Notes: generated by a model from the sequence alone, not told the origin. 64,000 nt of DNA from an uncultured Oscillibacter sp. (GCA_910583785.1 CAJTZK010000004.1:1-64000); one strand, 5' to 3'. Positions 23,881 through 31,679 are shown, counted from the first letter of the stretch. A program made the numbers and translations.

Positions 23881-25140
23881 TCAGGGAGCGGGGGTCCAAG
23901 AACCCCCAACGGCCGCGTTCGCGGCAGCCGCCTTAGACTGGACCGCGCCAGCAGTCATGGTAACCGCCCCACTGAAAGAGCCGCCCACAACACTGATGAC
24001 GATGGTGTCCTCTCCGGACATCTCAACCGTGGTAGTAGCTCCAGTGGTGACATTCGTCAGGCCAAAGCTGCCAGCAACAGCCGTGGCAGGGTCGATCGCG
24101 GCGTTGAATGTGAGCGTAAGTTTGGTGTTCCCTGCGCCAAACTCGGCCTTGGTCACAGCCAGTTTGGGAGTCTTCACAGCAAGCTCCACGCCCGTAACCT
24201 TGGTGTCCGCCTGGATTCCGCTGATGGTGAACACGGTGGCTCCATTCGCCGTCCCATTGTAGTCCTTCGTGTAAGTAGCGCCGCTGTCCAGGGTAACCGT
24301 CGCCGTGTACTCAAAGGCATCTACCAACGCGGTTTTATTGGTAATGGTGAGGGTTGCATTGTCGGTGGGTTTCAGGGCGCCCGCATTGCTGCTTAGCGTA
24401 ACGGTGGCCTTTTGGGCACCATCGGTAGCGCCTGTCACGCCCCAGTCGCTCAGGGTATTTGCGTCAGAACCGGACTTGACGTTGGTGCCGTCAAGAGCCA
24501 GCGCAAAGGTGGGCTCAACCGCGCTGTCATCCACCGTGATCACAACAGCCGCATCACCCTTGGCCTGGAGGCCAGTGATCGTGGCATTCCAGCTATCGGT
24601 AACGTAGGTAACACTACCAACCGTGCCAGCCACCGCACCGCTGGTAAGCGTGAAGCTGGGTTTGTTCGTCTGGTCGGTCGTACTGTACTCCACAGCTGCA
24701 CTCGCGCCAGACGCAACAGCCGCTTCGTCTTCGCTGCCAGCGGCGGTCATCTTTCCAGTGATATCCTCACCGCTGTGATTCAGGTACTGGATGGCCACAT
24801 GAGAGTAGGTAATCTCAGTGATAACCACTTCAACCTTTGCGCCGGAGGGGACATTGGAAACAGCCGCAGCTTCGGTTCCGGCCAGGACACCGCCAGACAC
24901 AGCACTGGTCGTAGTGTTTGCCGTCGCGGCGGGAACGCCGTTAATGGTAATCTGGGCTTCCACCGTAGCGGTAGCGCTAGCTCCGATCCACTTGGGAGCG
25001 GTCAGATTGTACATGATGTTCAGGTCATTGCTGGTATCCACGCTGGCGCCGGAGAAGCCGATTTCCGCACCATTGGCAGCACCATCCGCGAATTTCACGT
25101 TGGTGGTAACAGGAGCCGCCGCGCCAGCCTTGCCCGTCAC
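23881..25140 (-). CDS. cassette B: divergent homologue of cassette A, inverted
   Basis: 419 aa from the GTG at 25140. The same frame is open only to a TGA at 25180-25182, with no ATG and no ribosome binding site. The head FAKAEVVSITVTGKAGA matches cassette C exactly at DNA level. The body has the same order of beta regions: LTAPKWIG, VEVVITEITYSHVAIQYL, a middle domain with GDAAVVITVD, and a terminal domain with LTLTFNAAIDPATAVAGSFG. Apart from the head it differs strongly from cassettes A and C. It converges on cassette A across a shared terminator. Without a start it should be silent in this orientation. Confidence 0.6.
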   Translation of the reverse strand: MTGKAGAAAPVTTNVKFADGAANGAEIGFSGASVDTSNDLNIMYNLTAPKWIGASATATVEAQITINGVPAATANTTTSAVSGGVLAGTEAAAVSNVPSGAKVEVVITEITYSHVAIQYLNHSGEDITGKMTAAGSEDEAAVASGASAAVEYSTTDQTNKPSFTLTSGAVAGTVGSVTYVTDSWNATITGLQAKGDAAVVITVDDSAVEPTFALALDGTNVKSGSDANTLSDWGVTGATDGAQKATVTLSSNAGALKPTDNATLTITNKTALVDAFEYTATVTLDSGATYTKDYNGTANGATVFTISGIQADTKVTGVELAVKTPKLAVTKAEFGAGNTKLTLTFNAAIDPATAVAGSFGLTNVTTGATTTVEMSGEDTIVISVVGGSFSGAVTMTAGAVQSKAAAANAAVGGSWTPAP

Positions 25141-25179
25141 GGTGATGGAAACAACCTCAGCTTTGGCAAACGCGCGTTC
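25121..25179 (-). repeat. cassette-head repeat, copy B (59 bp shared with copy C)
   Basis: 59 bp identical to 31347-31405, including the 38-bp core shared with copy A in inverted orientation. Its outer end contains AACGCGCGTT, a perfect 10-bp palindrome. Together with copy A it flanks 22.5-25.2 kb as an inverted repeat. Confidence 0.8.
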
Positions 25180-25325
25180 TCACCTGGGCAACGGCAGCCC
25201 GCCTCTTTGAAAGGGCGCGTTCCATTCGGAGATGCAATTTCGCAGTGGCAGGCCTTCGTGTCCGCCACTGCGCCGCGTCCCTTCTATCAAATACGCCATC
25301 AGCCACCCCCCCTTAAAAAACCCGC
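25180..25325. other. spacer upstream of cassette B, with hairpin
   Basis: There is no gene. CGCAGTGGC (25241-25249) and GCCACTGCG (25264-25272) form a 9-bp hairpin with a 14-nt loop. No promoter pointing into cassette B was recognised. Confidence 0.4.
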
Positions 25326-25354
25326 TTGTAATTTCCCGCCATTTTCGGTATAAT
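25326..25354 (+). promoter_or_regulatory. metG promoter
   Basis: TTGTAA (25326-25331), a 17-nt spacer and TATAAT (25349-25354). The leader is only about 63 nt, too short for a T-box. Confidence 0.8.
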
Positions 25355-25423
25355 AAGTCATTACATCCCCGTCAATCCCGGCGTCCCTTCCATTCGGGGC
25401 CGCCGTTTTAAAGGAGAAGAACC

Positions 25424-27400
25424 ATGGACCAGAAAAAATTCTATATCACCACGCCTATCTACTACCCCTCGGACAAGCTCCACATCGGCCACACCTACTG
25501 CACCGTGGCCACGGACACCCTGGCCCGCTACCACCGCCTGCTTGGCGAGGACGTCATGTTCCTCACCGGCACCGACGAGCACGGACAGAAAATCGAGGAA
25601 AAGGCCAAGGAGGCCGGCATCACCCCCCAGGAATTTGTGGACCGCATTGTGGACGGTCCCCGGGGCGTGCGGGATCTGTGGAAGCTGATGAACATCTCCA
25701 ACGACCGCTTCATCCGCACCACGGACGATTACCATGTGAAATCCATTCAATATATCTTCCGCAAAATGCACGACAACGGCGATATCTACAAGGGGACCTA
25801 CAAGGGCAAATACTGCACCCCCTGCGAGTCCTTCTGGACGGAGAGCCAGCTTAAGGACGGCTGCTGCCCCGACTGCGGCCGCCCCGTCAAGGACGCGGAG
25901 GAGGAGGCCTATTTCTTCCGCCTGAGCAAGTACGCGGACAAAATCCGGGACCTGCTGGAAAACACGGACTTCCTGGAGCCCCGCTCCCGGGTCCACGAGA
26001 TGGTGCGCAACTTCATCGACCCGGGTCTTGAGGACCTGTGCGTCTCCCGGACCAGCTTCAGCTGGGGCGTGCCCGTGGATTTCGACCCCGGCCATGTGGT
26101 CTATGTCTGGATCGACGCCCTCTCCAACTATATTACCGCCCTGGGCTACGGCAACAACCGCTACAGCGATTACGAAAAGGGCTGGTGGCCCGGCGTGAAC
26201 ATCGTGGGCAAGGAGATCGTCCGCTTCCACTCCATCATCTGGCCCGCCATGCTCATGAGCCTGGGCGAGCCGGTGCCTAAGAAATGCTTCGGCCACGGCT
26301 GGCTCCTTCTGGACGGCGGTAAGATGTCCAAGTCCAAGGGCAACGTGGTGGACCCCTATATCCTGGCGGAGCAGTTCGGCGTGGACGCCCTGCGCTTCTT
26401 CCTGATGCGCACCTTCCCCTTCGGCTCCGACGGCAACTTCTCCAACGAGCTTTTGATCCAGACCATCAACACGGACCTTGCCAACGACCTGGGCAACCTG
26501 GTCAGCCGCACCACCGCCATGGTGGGCAAATACTTCGGCGGGACCCTGCCCGCGCTCTGCGGGACCTGGGCGGAAGCGGTCTCCTTTGACACGGAGCTGA
26601 AGGACCTGGCCGGGGGCCTGCGGGAGCGCTACGCCGCCGAGATGGATCGCTTCGCCCCCCACAAGGCCCTGGAGGAAATCTTCAAGGTCATCCAGCGGGC
26701 AAACAAATATATTGACGAGAACACCCCCTGGACCCTGGCGAAGGACATGGAGGCCAATGGCCCCCGGCTGGCACATGTGCTGTATAATCTGCTGGAGGCG
26801 GCCCGCATCTGCGGCATTTTGCTGACCCCCTTCATGCCGGAGAGCATGGACAGGCTCTTCTCCCAGATTGGCGTGGACGCTTCCGCCCGGACCTGGGACT
26901 CCGCCGCCAAATGGGGCGGATTGCCGGAGACCGCCGTGGTCTCCAAGGGGGAGAACCTCTTCCCCCGGGTGGACATGGACAAGGCCCTGGAGGAGCTGGA
27001 GGCCGCCGTGGAGGCGGCGAAGCAGGCGGAGTCCGGCGTGGAGCTGGAGCCCCAGCTGGCGGAGAAGGTGGACTTCGACACCTTCTGCAAGTCGGACTTC
27101 CGGGCAGTGAAGGTAAAGGCCTGCGAGGCGGTGAAAAAGAGCGAGAAGCTTTTGAAGTTCACCCTGGACGACGGCACCGGCGTGGACCGGCAGATCCTCT
27201 CCGGGATTCACAAGTGGTATGAGCCGGAGGAGCTGGTGGGCAAGACCCTGGTGGCGATTGTGAACCTGCCTCCCCGGAAGATGATGGGCCACGAGAGCAA
27301 CGGCATGCTCATCTCCGCCGTCCACAAGGAAAAGGGGGAGGAGGTGCTCCACCTCCTCATGGTGGACGACGCCATCCCCGCCGGGGCGAAGCTCTGTTAA
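25424..27400 (+). CDS. metG: methionyl-tRNA synthetase
   Basis: 658 aa. It charges tRNA-Met for initiation and elongation. HIGH is at residues 20-23 and KMSKS at 300-304. A zinc knuckle is formed by C131, C134, C148 and C151. An anticodon-binding helical domain follows, and the last ~105 residues are a Trbp111/EMAP-like tRNA-binding domain (DFDTFCKSDFRAVKVKACEA ... MMGHESNGMLISA), as in B. subtilis MetS. AAAGGAGAAG lies 5 nt before the ATG. It is transcribed from its own promoter and lies between the cassettes, but its composition matches the host core genes. Confidence 0.97.
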   Translation: MDQKKFYITTPIYYPSDKLHIGHTYCTVATDTLARYHRLLGEDVMFLTGTDEHGQKIEEKAKEAGITPQEFVDRIVDGPRGVRDLWKLMNISNDRFIRTTDDYHVKSIQYIFRKMHDNGDIYKGTYKGKYCTPCESFWTESQLKDGCCPDCGRPVKDAEEEAYFFRLSKYADKIRDLLENTDFLEPRSRVHEMVRNFIDPGLEDLCVSRTSFSWGVPVDFDPGHVVYVWIDALSNYITALGYGNNRYSDYEKGWWPGVNIVGKEIVRFHSIIWPAMLMSLGEPVPKKCFGHGWLLLDGGKMSKSKGNVVDPYILAEQFGVDALRFFLMRTFPFGSDGNFSNELLIQTINTDLANDLGNLVSRTTAMVGKYFGGTLPALCGTWAEAVSFDTELKDLAGGLRERYAAEMDRFAPHKALEEIFKVIQRANKYIDENTPWTLAKDMEANGPRLAHVLYNLLEAARICGILLTPFMPESMDRLFSQIGVDASARTWDSAAKWGGLPETAVVSKGENLFPRVDMDKALEELEAAVEAAKQAESGVELEPQLAEKVDFDTFCKSDFRAVKVKACEAVKKSEKLLKFTLDDGTGVDRQILSGIHKWYEPEELVGKTLVAIVNLPPRKMMGHESNGMLISAVHKEKGEEVLHLLMVDDAIPAGAKLC

Positions 27401-27424
27401 GCGTATAATCCCCTGAATATGGGA

Positions 27425-27463
27425 AATACTGCCTCCATACTTCAAAAGTAAGGAGGCAGTATT
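27425..27463 (+). promoter_or_regulatory. hairpin that encloses the rubrerythrin Shine-Dalgarno
   Basis: AATACTGCCTCC (27425-27436) pairs perfectly with GGAGGCAGTATT (27452-27463). The right arm contains the GGAGG that would bind 16S rRNA, 4-11 nt before the ATG at 27467. TTTT follows, so it can also act as a weak terminator for metG. Confidence 0.6.
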
Positions 27464-27466
27464 TTC

Positions 27467-28078
27467 ATGTCCAAAAACTTAAAAGAGAGCGAGACCCTCA
27501 AAAACCTCATGCGGGCCTTCGCCGGGGAGAGCCAGGCCCGGAACCGCTACACCTTCGCCGCCGGGCTCTGCAAGCAGCAGCAGCTCCATGTTCTGGAGGC
27601 CGTCTTCACCTTCACCGCCAACCAGGAGAAGGAGCACGCCGAAATCTTCTACAACCACATGAAGGAGGTGGCCGGGGAAACCGTCCACATCGACGGGGGC
27701 TACCCCGTGGACCTGACCAACGATGTGGCCCAGCTCCTCCGGATGGCCCAGCACAACGAGTTCGAGGAGTTCGATCCCGTTTACCCCAGCTTTGCCCAGA
27801 CTGCCCGGCAGGAGGGCTTCCCCCAGGTGGCCTCCTCCTTCGAGCAGATTTCCAAAATCGAGAAAACCCACGGCAACCGCTTTGCCAAGTTCGCCGGGCT
27901 CCTGGAGTCCGGGAAGCTCTTCGTCTCCGACGCGAAATGTGGCTGGCTCTGCCTGAACTGCGGCCACATTCAGGAGGGCCTCCAGGCCCCCAAGTCCTGC
28001 CCCGTCTGCTCCCATGACCAGGGCTTCTTTATCCGCCTGGAGATGGCCCCCTACGGCGGGGAGATTCTCAAGGGCTAA
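27467..28078 (+). CDS. rubrerythrin
   Basis: 203 aa. The N-terminal ferritin-like four-helix domain has the di-iron ligands in FAGESQARNRY, EKEHAEIF and, near the end of the domain, EKTHGNRF. The C-terminal rubredoxin-like zinc/iron knuckle has CLNCGHI and CPVCSHDQ. It is an NADH-linked peroxidase that protects anaerobes from hydrogen peroxide, acting in the cytoplasm. The ribosome binding site lies inside a hairpin. A TATAAT at 27404-27409 just after metG suggests its own promoter, but the -35 is poor. Confidence 0.96.
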   Translation: MSKNLKESETLKNLMRAFAGESQARNRYTFAAGLCKQQQLHVLEAVFTFTANQEKEHAEIFYNHMKEVAGETVHIDGGYPVDLTNDVAQLLRMAQHNEFEEFDPVYPSFAQTARQEGFPQVASSFEQISKIEKTHGNRFAKFAGLLESGKLFVSDAKCGWLCLNCGHIQEGLQAPKSCPVCSHDQGFFIRLEMAPYGGEILKG

Positions 28079-28082
28079 GCCC

Positions 28083-28628
28083 TTATCCCGCAGCCTCCTC
28101 CGGCTCCGCCGGAGCGTAATCCAAGGTCCCGAACACGGGCTGTTCCTCCCGGAGGCTGTTCACCGCCGCCGCCAGGGCCTGGGCAAACAGGTCCCCGGAC
28201 AGGGACGCCCCGTCCGGGCAGGCCACGGCAGCCATGGCCCCCGGGTCCTCCCCCTCCCCGGCGGCCAGCAGCAGCGGGGGCGGATTTTCCAAGGCGGCGA
28301 AATCGTCCGCCGGGAGGAAGGCCACGTCCACGCCGCCTTCCCGCACCGCCTGGGCCGTGGCCGCTGGGGAGGCGCCCACGGAGACGCTGACGGACTCCGC
28401 CTCCACTCCCTGGCCCGCCAGGGCGGCTTTCAGGGCCTCCGGCAGCTCCCGGACGGCCCGGGCCAGCTCCCCGGTGGACAGGTCCCCCCGGGAGACTTCC
28501 ACGGCCAGGGACTCCAGCTCCAGGGGCCCCGCCTCCGGGGCCTCCGGCGGCGGGCTCCCCTCCGCCGGGGCGCAGGCGGTGAGGAGGAGCAGGAGCAGGG
28601 CGCAGAGCGGCGGCAGGTATCGTTTCAT
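28083..28628 (-). CDS. lipoprotein, resembling a shortened phosphonate-type solute-binding protein
   Basis: 181 aa. A signal peptide (KRYLPPLCALLLLLL) ends in the lipobox LLTAC, so Cys19 is the predicted lipidated residue and the protein is anchored outside the membrane. A Pro/Glu-rich linker follows. GGVDVAFLPADDFAAL and AVACPDGASLSGD resemble the PhnD-like periplasmic-binding fold. It is shorter than the ~300-aa norm and has no transporter genes beside it, so a transport role is doubtful. AAAAGGAG lies 5 nt before the ATG. Confidence 0.75.
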   Translation of the reverse strand: MKRYLPPLCALLLLLLTACAPAEGSPPPEAPEAGPLELESLAVEVSRGDLSTGELARAVRELPEALKAALAGQGVEAESVSVSVGASPAATAQAVREGGVDVAFLPADDFAALENPPPLLLAAGEGEDPGAMAAVACPDGASLSGDLFAQALAAAVNSLREEQPVFGTLDYAPAEPEEAAG

Positions 28629-28652
28629 AGGAACTCCTTTTTTTCACGCGTC

Positions 28653-28675
28653 CGGCGGAAATCCGCCGTTTTTTT
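28653..28675 (+). terminator. intrinsic terminator
   Basis: CGGCGGA (28653-28659) / TCCGCCG (28662-28668) followed by TTTTTTT. On + it would stop antisense read-through from rubrerythrin over the lipoprotein gene before the GNAT promoter. Confidence 0.65.
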
Positions 28676-28678
28676 GTG

Positions 28679-28707
28679 TGGACAATCCGCCCAACCTTTG
28701 GTATAGT
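28679..28707 (+). promoter_or_regulatory. promoter of the GNAT-Imm22-like pair
   Basis: TGGACA (28679-28684), a 17-nt spacer and TATAGT (28702-28707), about 95 bp before the GNAT start. Confidence 0.65.
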
Positions 28708-28801
28708 ATTAGCAACAGCGCCGGCGGGCGGTGTCCCTATTCTACCACGTCCCCGCCCGGCGCGCAAGGGCGGAGCCCGATTCCCGATGAGGAGGTCTGG
28801 T

Positions 28802-29437
28802 ATGCTGGCCATCCGAAACGAGGCCCCGGCTGATTACCAGGCGGTGGAGGACCTGACCCGCCGGGCCTTTTACAATCTCTATGTTCCCGGCTGTCATGAG
28901 CACTACCTGGTCCACGTCATGCGGGACCACCCGGACTTCCTGCCGGAGCTGGACTTCGTTCTGGAGCTGGACGGGGAGGTTATCGGGAGCATCCTCTATA
29001 CCCGTTCCACGCTCACCGGGGAAACCGTGGAGCGGAGGGACATCCTGACCTTCGGCCCCGTCTGCGTCGCGCCGGAGCGCCAGCGGCAGGGTTATGGGAA
29101 GCAGCTCATAGGCCGCTCCCTGGCCAGGGCGGCGGAGCTGGGCTGGGGCGCGGTGGTGATTTTCGGCGCTCCCGCCAATTACGTGGGCCTGGGCTTCCAG
29201 TGCTGCCAGCGGCACGCGGTCCAAATGAAGGACGGGAGCTGCCCCACCGCCATACTGGTGAAGGAGCTCAAGCCCCACGCCCTGGACGGCGGCCCCTGGA
29301 CCTACCGGGACAGCCCCGTCATGCACTTTGACGAGGAGGCCGCCCTCCGCTTCGACGCGGCCCTGCCCCCTATGGAGAAGCGGGTCCTCCCGTGCCAGGA
29401 AGAGTTTTATATCCTCAGCCATTCCGTTTTGCGCTGA
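28802..29437 (+). CDS. GNAT-family N-acetyltransferase
   Basis: 211 aa. VCVAPERQRQGYGKQLIGRS is the acetyl-CoA pyrophosphate-binding motif A (Q/R-x-x-G-x-G/A), near residue 95. GAPANYVGLGFQ is the motif-B Tyr/Gly-Phe region. The N-terminal ADYQAVEDLTRRAF is typical of the Eis/YpeA-like branch. The substrate is unknown. AGGAGG lies 6 nt before the ATG at 28802. The Imm22-like gene follows after 31 bp and is probably co-transcribed. Confidence 0.9.
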   Translation: MLAIRNEAPADYQAVEDLTRRAFYNLYVPGCHEHYLVHVMRDHPDFLPELDFVLELDGEVIGSILYTRSTLTGETVERRDILTFGPVCVAPERQRQGYGKQLIGRSLARAAELGWGAVVIFGAPANYVGLGFQCCQRHAVQMKDGSCPTAILVKELKPHALDGGPWTYRDSPVMHFDEEAALRFDAALPPMEKRVLPCQEEFYILSHSVLR

Positions 29438-29468
29438 CCCCACCAAATCACGACAAAGGAGAATCACC

Positions 29469-29858
29469 ATGGAAGAATCAGGCATCGTCTCCATCTGGCT
29501 TGGCAATTTTGAGAGCAAGGAAGCCCTGGCGTTTTACGCCGAGAACCGCTTCAAGCGGAATGAGAACGGCGAGAAGGTTCCGTCCTTCACCCAGGACTTT
29601 TTCAATGGCGATCTCTGGCCCTTCGAGCCGGAGGTATTTGATTACGAGTTCAACGCCGTTTCCTCCCAGGACCCGGCCGTGGTGGCGGAGCCCCTGGGCG
29701 AAGAGCTGTCCCGTGCCCTGGCGGAGATTTATTCCAAGGGATTTGACCAGCCCTACAACGCCGTGATCGCCGTCTATGACTACCAGTTTGAGGGCAGCCG
29801 CTACGTCCCCGGCGCGCCAGTGCGGTATGTGGGCTCCCTCTCCTACATAGAACGCTGA
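29469..29858 (+). CDS. Imm22-like (DUF4284) immunity-family protein
   Basis: 129 aa. The N-terminus SGIVSIWLGNFESKEALAFY resembles the Imm22/DUF4284 family (VSIWxGNF). The protein is acidic and soluble. Imm22 proteins are predicted to neutralise polymorphic toxins, but no toxin gene is adjacent, so here it is an orphan. AAAGGAG lies 7 nt before the ATG, and a strong terminator follows. Family assignment is from the N-terminal motif only. Confidence 0.7.
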   Translation: MEESGIVSIWLGNFESKEALAFYAENRFKRNENGEKVPSFTQDFFNGDLWPFEPEVFDYEFNAVSSQDPAVVAEPLGEELSRALAEIYSKGFDQPYNAVIAVYDYQFEGSRYVPGAPVRYVGSLSYIER

Positions 29859-29897
29859 GCTTTCCGGAGGGGCCGTGTTTGAAAAGCCTCTCCCCCG

Positions 29898-29929
29898 GCG
29901 CCGCCCCGCCTGCCGGGGCGGCGCTTTTT
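29898..29929 (+). terminator. terminator after the Imm22-like gene
   Basis: An 11-bp stem, GCGCCGCCCCG (29898-29908) / CGGGGCGGCGC (29914-29924), loop CCTGC, then TTTTT. Confidence 0.9.
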
Positions 29930-29932
29930 CTG

Positions 29933-29970
29933 CAAAAGGGGCCCCCGGGCATATGCCCGGGGGCCTTTTG
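29933..29970. terminator. palindromic terminator at the 3' end of cassette C
   Basis: GGCCCCCGGGC (29940-29950) / GCCCGGGGGCC (29955-29965) with loop ATAT, flanked by AAAA and TTTT so that it works on both strands. It closely resembles the terminator between cassettes A and B. Confidence 0.8.
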
Positions 29971-30007
29971 CTTGGCGCGTACCGCGTTTCCGCTCAGGCG
30001 GCGTAAA

Positions 30008-31366
30008 TTAGGAAACAGCCCAAGTGGTCGTGGAGCCAGAAACCGTGGCGGTCAGGGTCTGGGTGCCGCTTGCGGCGTTTGCCGTGTTTTCTTTGTCCAC
30101 AACGCCAGTGCCAATGGTGATCACATTGTTGGAAGCAATCGTGCCGCTGAGGGTCAGCTCAATGGCCCGCTCCCCGGCCTGCGCGATGCTGCCGATGGTG
30201 AAAGTGCCAGGGTTAATCACAAGATCGGACGGTTTCACCGCGCCCGCGTCCACAGGACGGTTGAAGGTAACGGTCAGCTTGTCGCCCGTCTGTTCCGCCT
30301 TGGTGGCCGCGAACTTCTCAACCACTTCAATCGTGATGTCGCTGTCCTTAATAACCCTGTTTCCGGAGATGGTTCCAGAGAAGATTCTGCCAGTCAGGCC
30401 GTCCGTGGTATTCAGCCAGCCCGTCTCACCCAGGCCCACGATCTTTACCTTATAGGCGTAGAACGTGGTAGCCGCGCTAATTGCGGCATCCACAGTGACC
30501 GGCTTGGTGCTCTCAATTCCGGTGCCAGCCTCGGCGGGGCCGATGGCCAGCTTCAGAAGCTCCGCCCCGGAGCCCGGGCCAAAGCCGCTGATGGCCACGC
30601 CCGTGCCGTTGGTCAGGTTTGCGGTATCAGCCGTGAGCGTGAACAGGGGCTTTAGGTCCTTGATGCCGCTGATCTGGACAACCACGAAGCCGTCGCCCTT
30701 GGCATTGGCCTTCAGAGCGGTGGCCGCGGTGCTCAGGCCGGAGGCCGTAGCCGTACTGAGGGCCGCAGACAGGGCTTCGCCCGTGACTCCGGTGCCGCTG
30801 CCGCTGATGATTTTCGCCGTCAGCTTTGTGGTGGTCTTATCGGCGGAGGTATAGCCCACGCCGAAGGACGTGCCAGTCGTGCTGGTGGACAGCTTGCTTT
30901 CACTGCTGGACGTGTTGTCCAGGGTCGTGCCCGCCGCTTTCAGGACATCCGCGGTGATATCGTTCATATCATCATCAACATATTTGATATCCGCAGCCTT
31001 GTAGGTGATTTCCGTAATGGTCACCTTGACAGGCAGTGCGGCGGAGATTCCGGCGCCGGCAGGCGTACTGTGGGAAATGTTGCTCTCTGTGAAGGTGTAG
31101 AGGTTTCCTCCAGCCTTGGTCGGGTTGATCGCGGTAGTGATCTCGGGAACGACCACAACGCCGTTGCTCTCAACCTGATACTTGAACTCAATGTCAGTGG
31201 CTACGAGGTTTTTGCTCCACTCGGGTCCGGTGATAGAGGCCTCGAAGGTGACCTTGCCTCCGGAAACAGCGGCGTTGCCCGCGTTCAGGGTGGCATTCTC
31301 GACACCCTTAGCCAGGACCACCTCGTTGCCCTTCGGATCAGTGGAAGCGCCAGCCTTGCCCGTCAC
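30008..31366 (-). CDS. cassette C: third divergent beta-domain cassette, no own start
   Basis: 452 aa from the GTG at 31366. The head FAKAEVVSITVTGKAGA is shared with cassette B, then the sequence diverges. It keeps the same layout: GPEWSKNLVATDIEFKYQVE, VKVTITEITYKAADIKYV, a middle domain with NAKGDGFVVVQISGIKDLKP, and an Ig/SbsA-like end (LTVTFNRPVDAGAVKPSDL). It is rich in Thr, Ala, Gly and Ser and has no signal peptide. No ribosome binding site or promoter is seen. It lies 5 kb from cassette B with metG to Imm22 between them, in the same orientation as B. Confidence 0.6.
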   Translation of the reverse strand: MTGKAGASTDPKGNEVVLAKGVENATLNAGNAAVSGGKVTFEASITGPEWSKNLVATDIEFKYQVESNGVVVVPEITTAINPTKAGGNLYTFTESNISHSTPAGAGISAALPVKVTITEITYKAADIKYVDDDMNDITADVLKAAGTTLDNTSSSESKLSTSTTGTSFGVGYTSADKTTTKLTAKIISGSGTGVTGEALSAALSTATASGLSTAATALKANAKGDGFVVVQISGIKDLKPLFTLTADTANLTNGTGVAISGFGPGSGAELLKLAIGPAEAGTGIESTKPVTVDAAISAATTFYAYKVKIVGLGETGWLNTTDGLTGRIFSGTISGNRVIKDSDITIEVVEKFAATKAEQTGDKLTVTFNRPVDAGAVKPSDLVINPGTFTIGSIAQAGERAIELTLSGTIASNNVITIGTGVVDKENTANAASGTQTLTATVSGSTTTWAVS

Positions 31367-31405
31367 GGTGATGGAAACAACCTCAGCTTTGGCAAACGCG
31401 CGTTC
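31347..31405 (-). repeat. cassette-head repeat, copy C (59 bp)
   Basis: Identical over 59 bp to 25121-25179. The 38-bp core (31358-31395) also matches copy A on the other strand. The identity stops abruptly at both ends, while the encoded proteins beyond it are divergent. Confidence 0.8.
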
Positions 31406-31573
31406 CCCCTCCCGGCGTTCCGCAAAAGGTCAGGGCTCCGGCCCGGCCTCCCGGCCGGGTTCTCTCCTTTTACAATCTGGCAGCGGCAGGCGCATACAGG
31501 CGGAAGGGGACATGTGCACCTCCCTGCGGCATATACTATGAGGGACGGGACTCGGAAAAACGCAAGGTTTTGG
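31406..31573. other. spacer upstream of cassette C
   Basis: No gene is supported in this stretch between cassette C (-) and the next operon (+). It shares no clear similarity with the spacer in front of cassette B beyond the 59-bp repeat. Confidence 0.35.
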
Positions 31574-31601
31574 TTGACATGTCCCGGAATTATGATACAA
31601 T
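31574..31601 (+). promoter_or_regulatory. promoter of the two-gene unknown operon
   Basis: A perfect TTGACA (31574-31579), a 16-nt spacer and TACAAT (31596-31601). Confidence 0.75.
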
Positions 31602-31679
31602 ATTTGGTGTTAAATAAAGGGCATGGATCTGGTTTTAAAGCGTGAGCGCCAGTACAGCCTGCATGGAGGTAACATGCAT

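Noticed and set aside
21339..25200. Prophage or integrative element defined by the integrase
   Set aside because: No phage, conjugation or replication genes and no tRNA attachment site are nearby; core genes lie directly on both sides.
25355..25423. T-box riboswitch before metG
   Set aside because: The leader is only about 63 nt and lacks room for stem I and the specifier loop.
25361..27445. 694-aa open frame on - opposite metG
   Set aside because: It mirrors metG over its whole length; metG has HIGH, KMSKS and zinc motifs, so the minus frame is a shadow.
22545..31366. Three independently expressed surface-protein genes starting at GTG
   Set aside because: In each case the GTG lies inside the shared 38-bp DNA repeat, the nearest GAGG is about 14 nt away, and no promoter or signal peptide is present.
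21339..31405. Integron or diversity-generating retroelement
   Set aside because: No reverse transcriptase, no template/variable repeat pair with A-specific changes, no attC-like folded sites between small cassettes; the repeats lie at cassette heads only.
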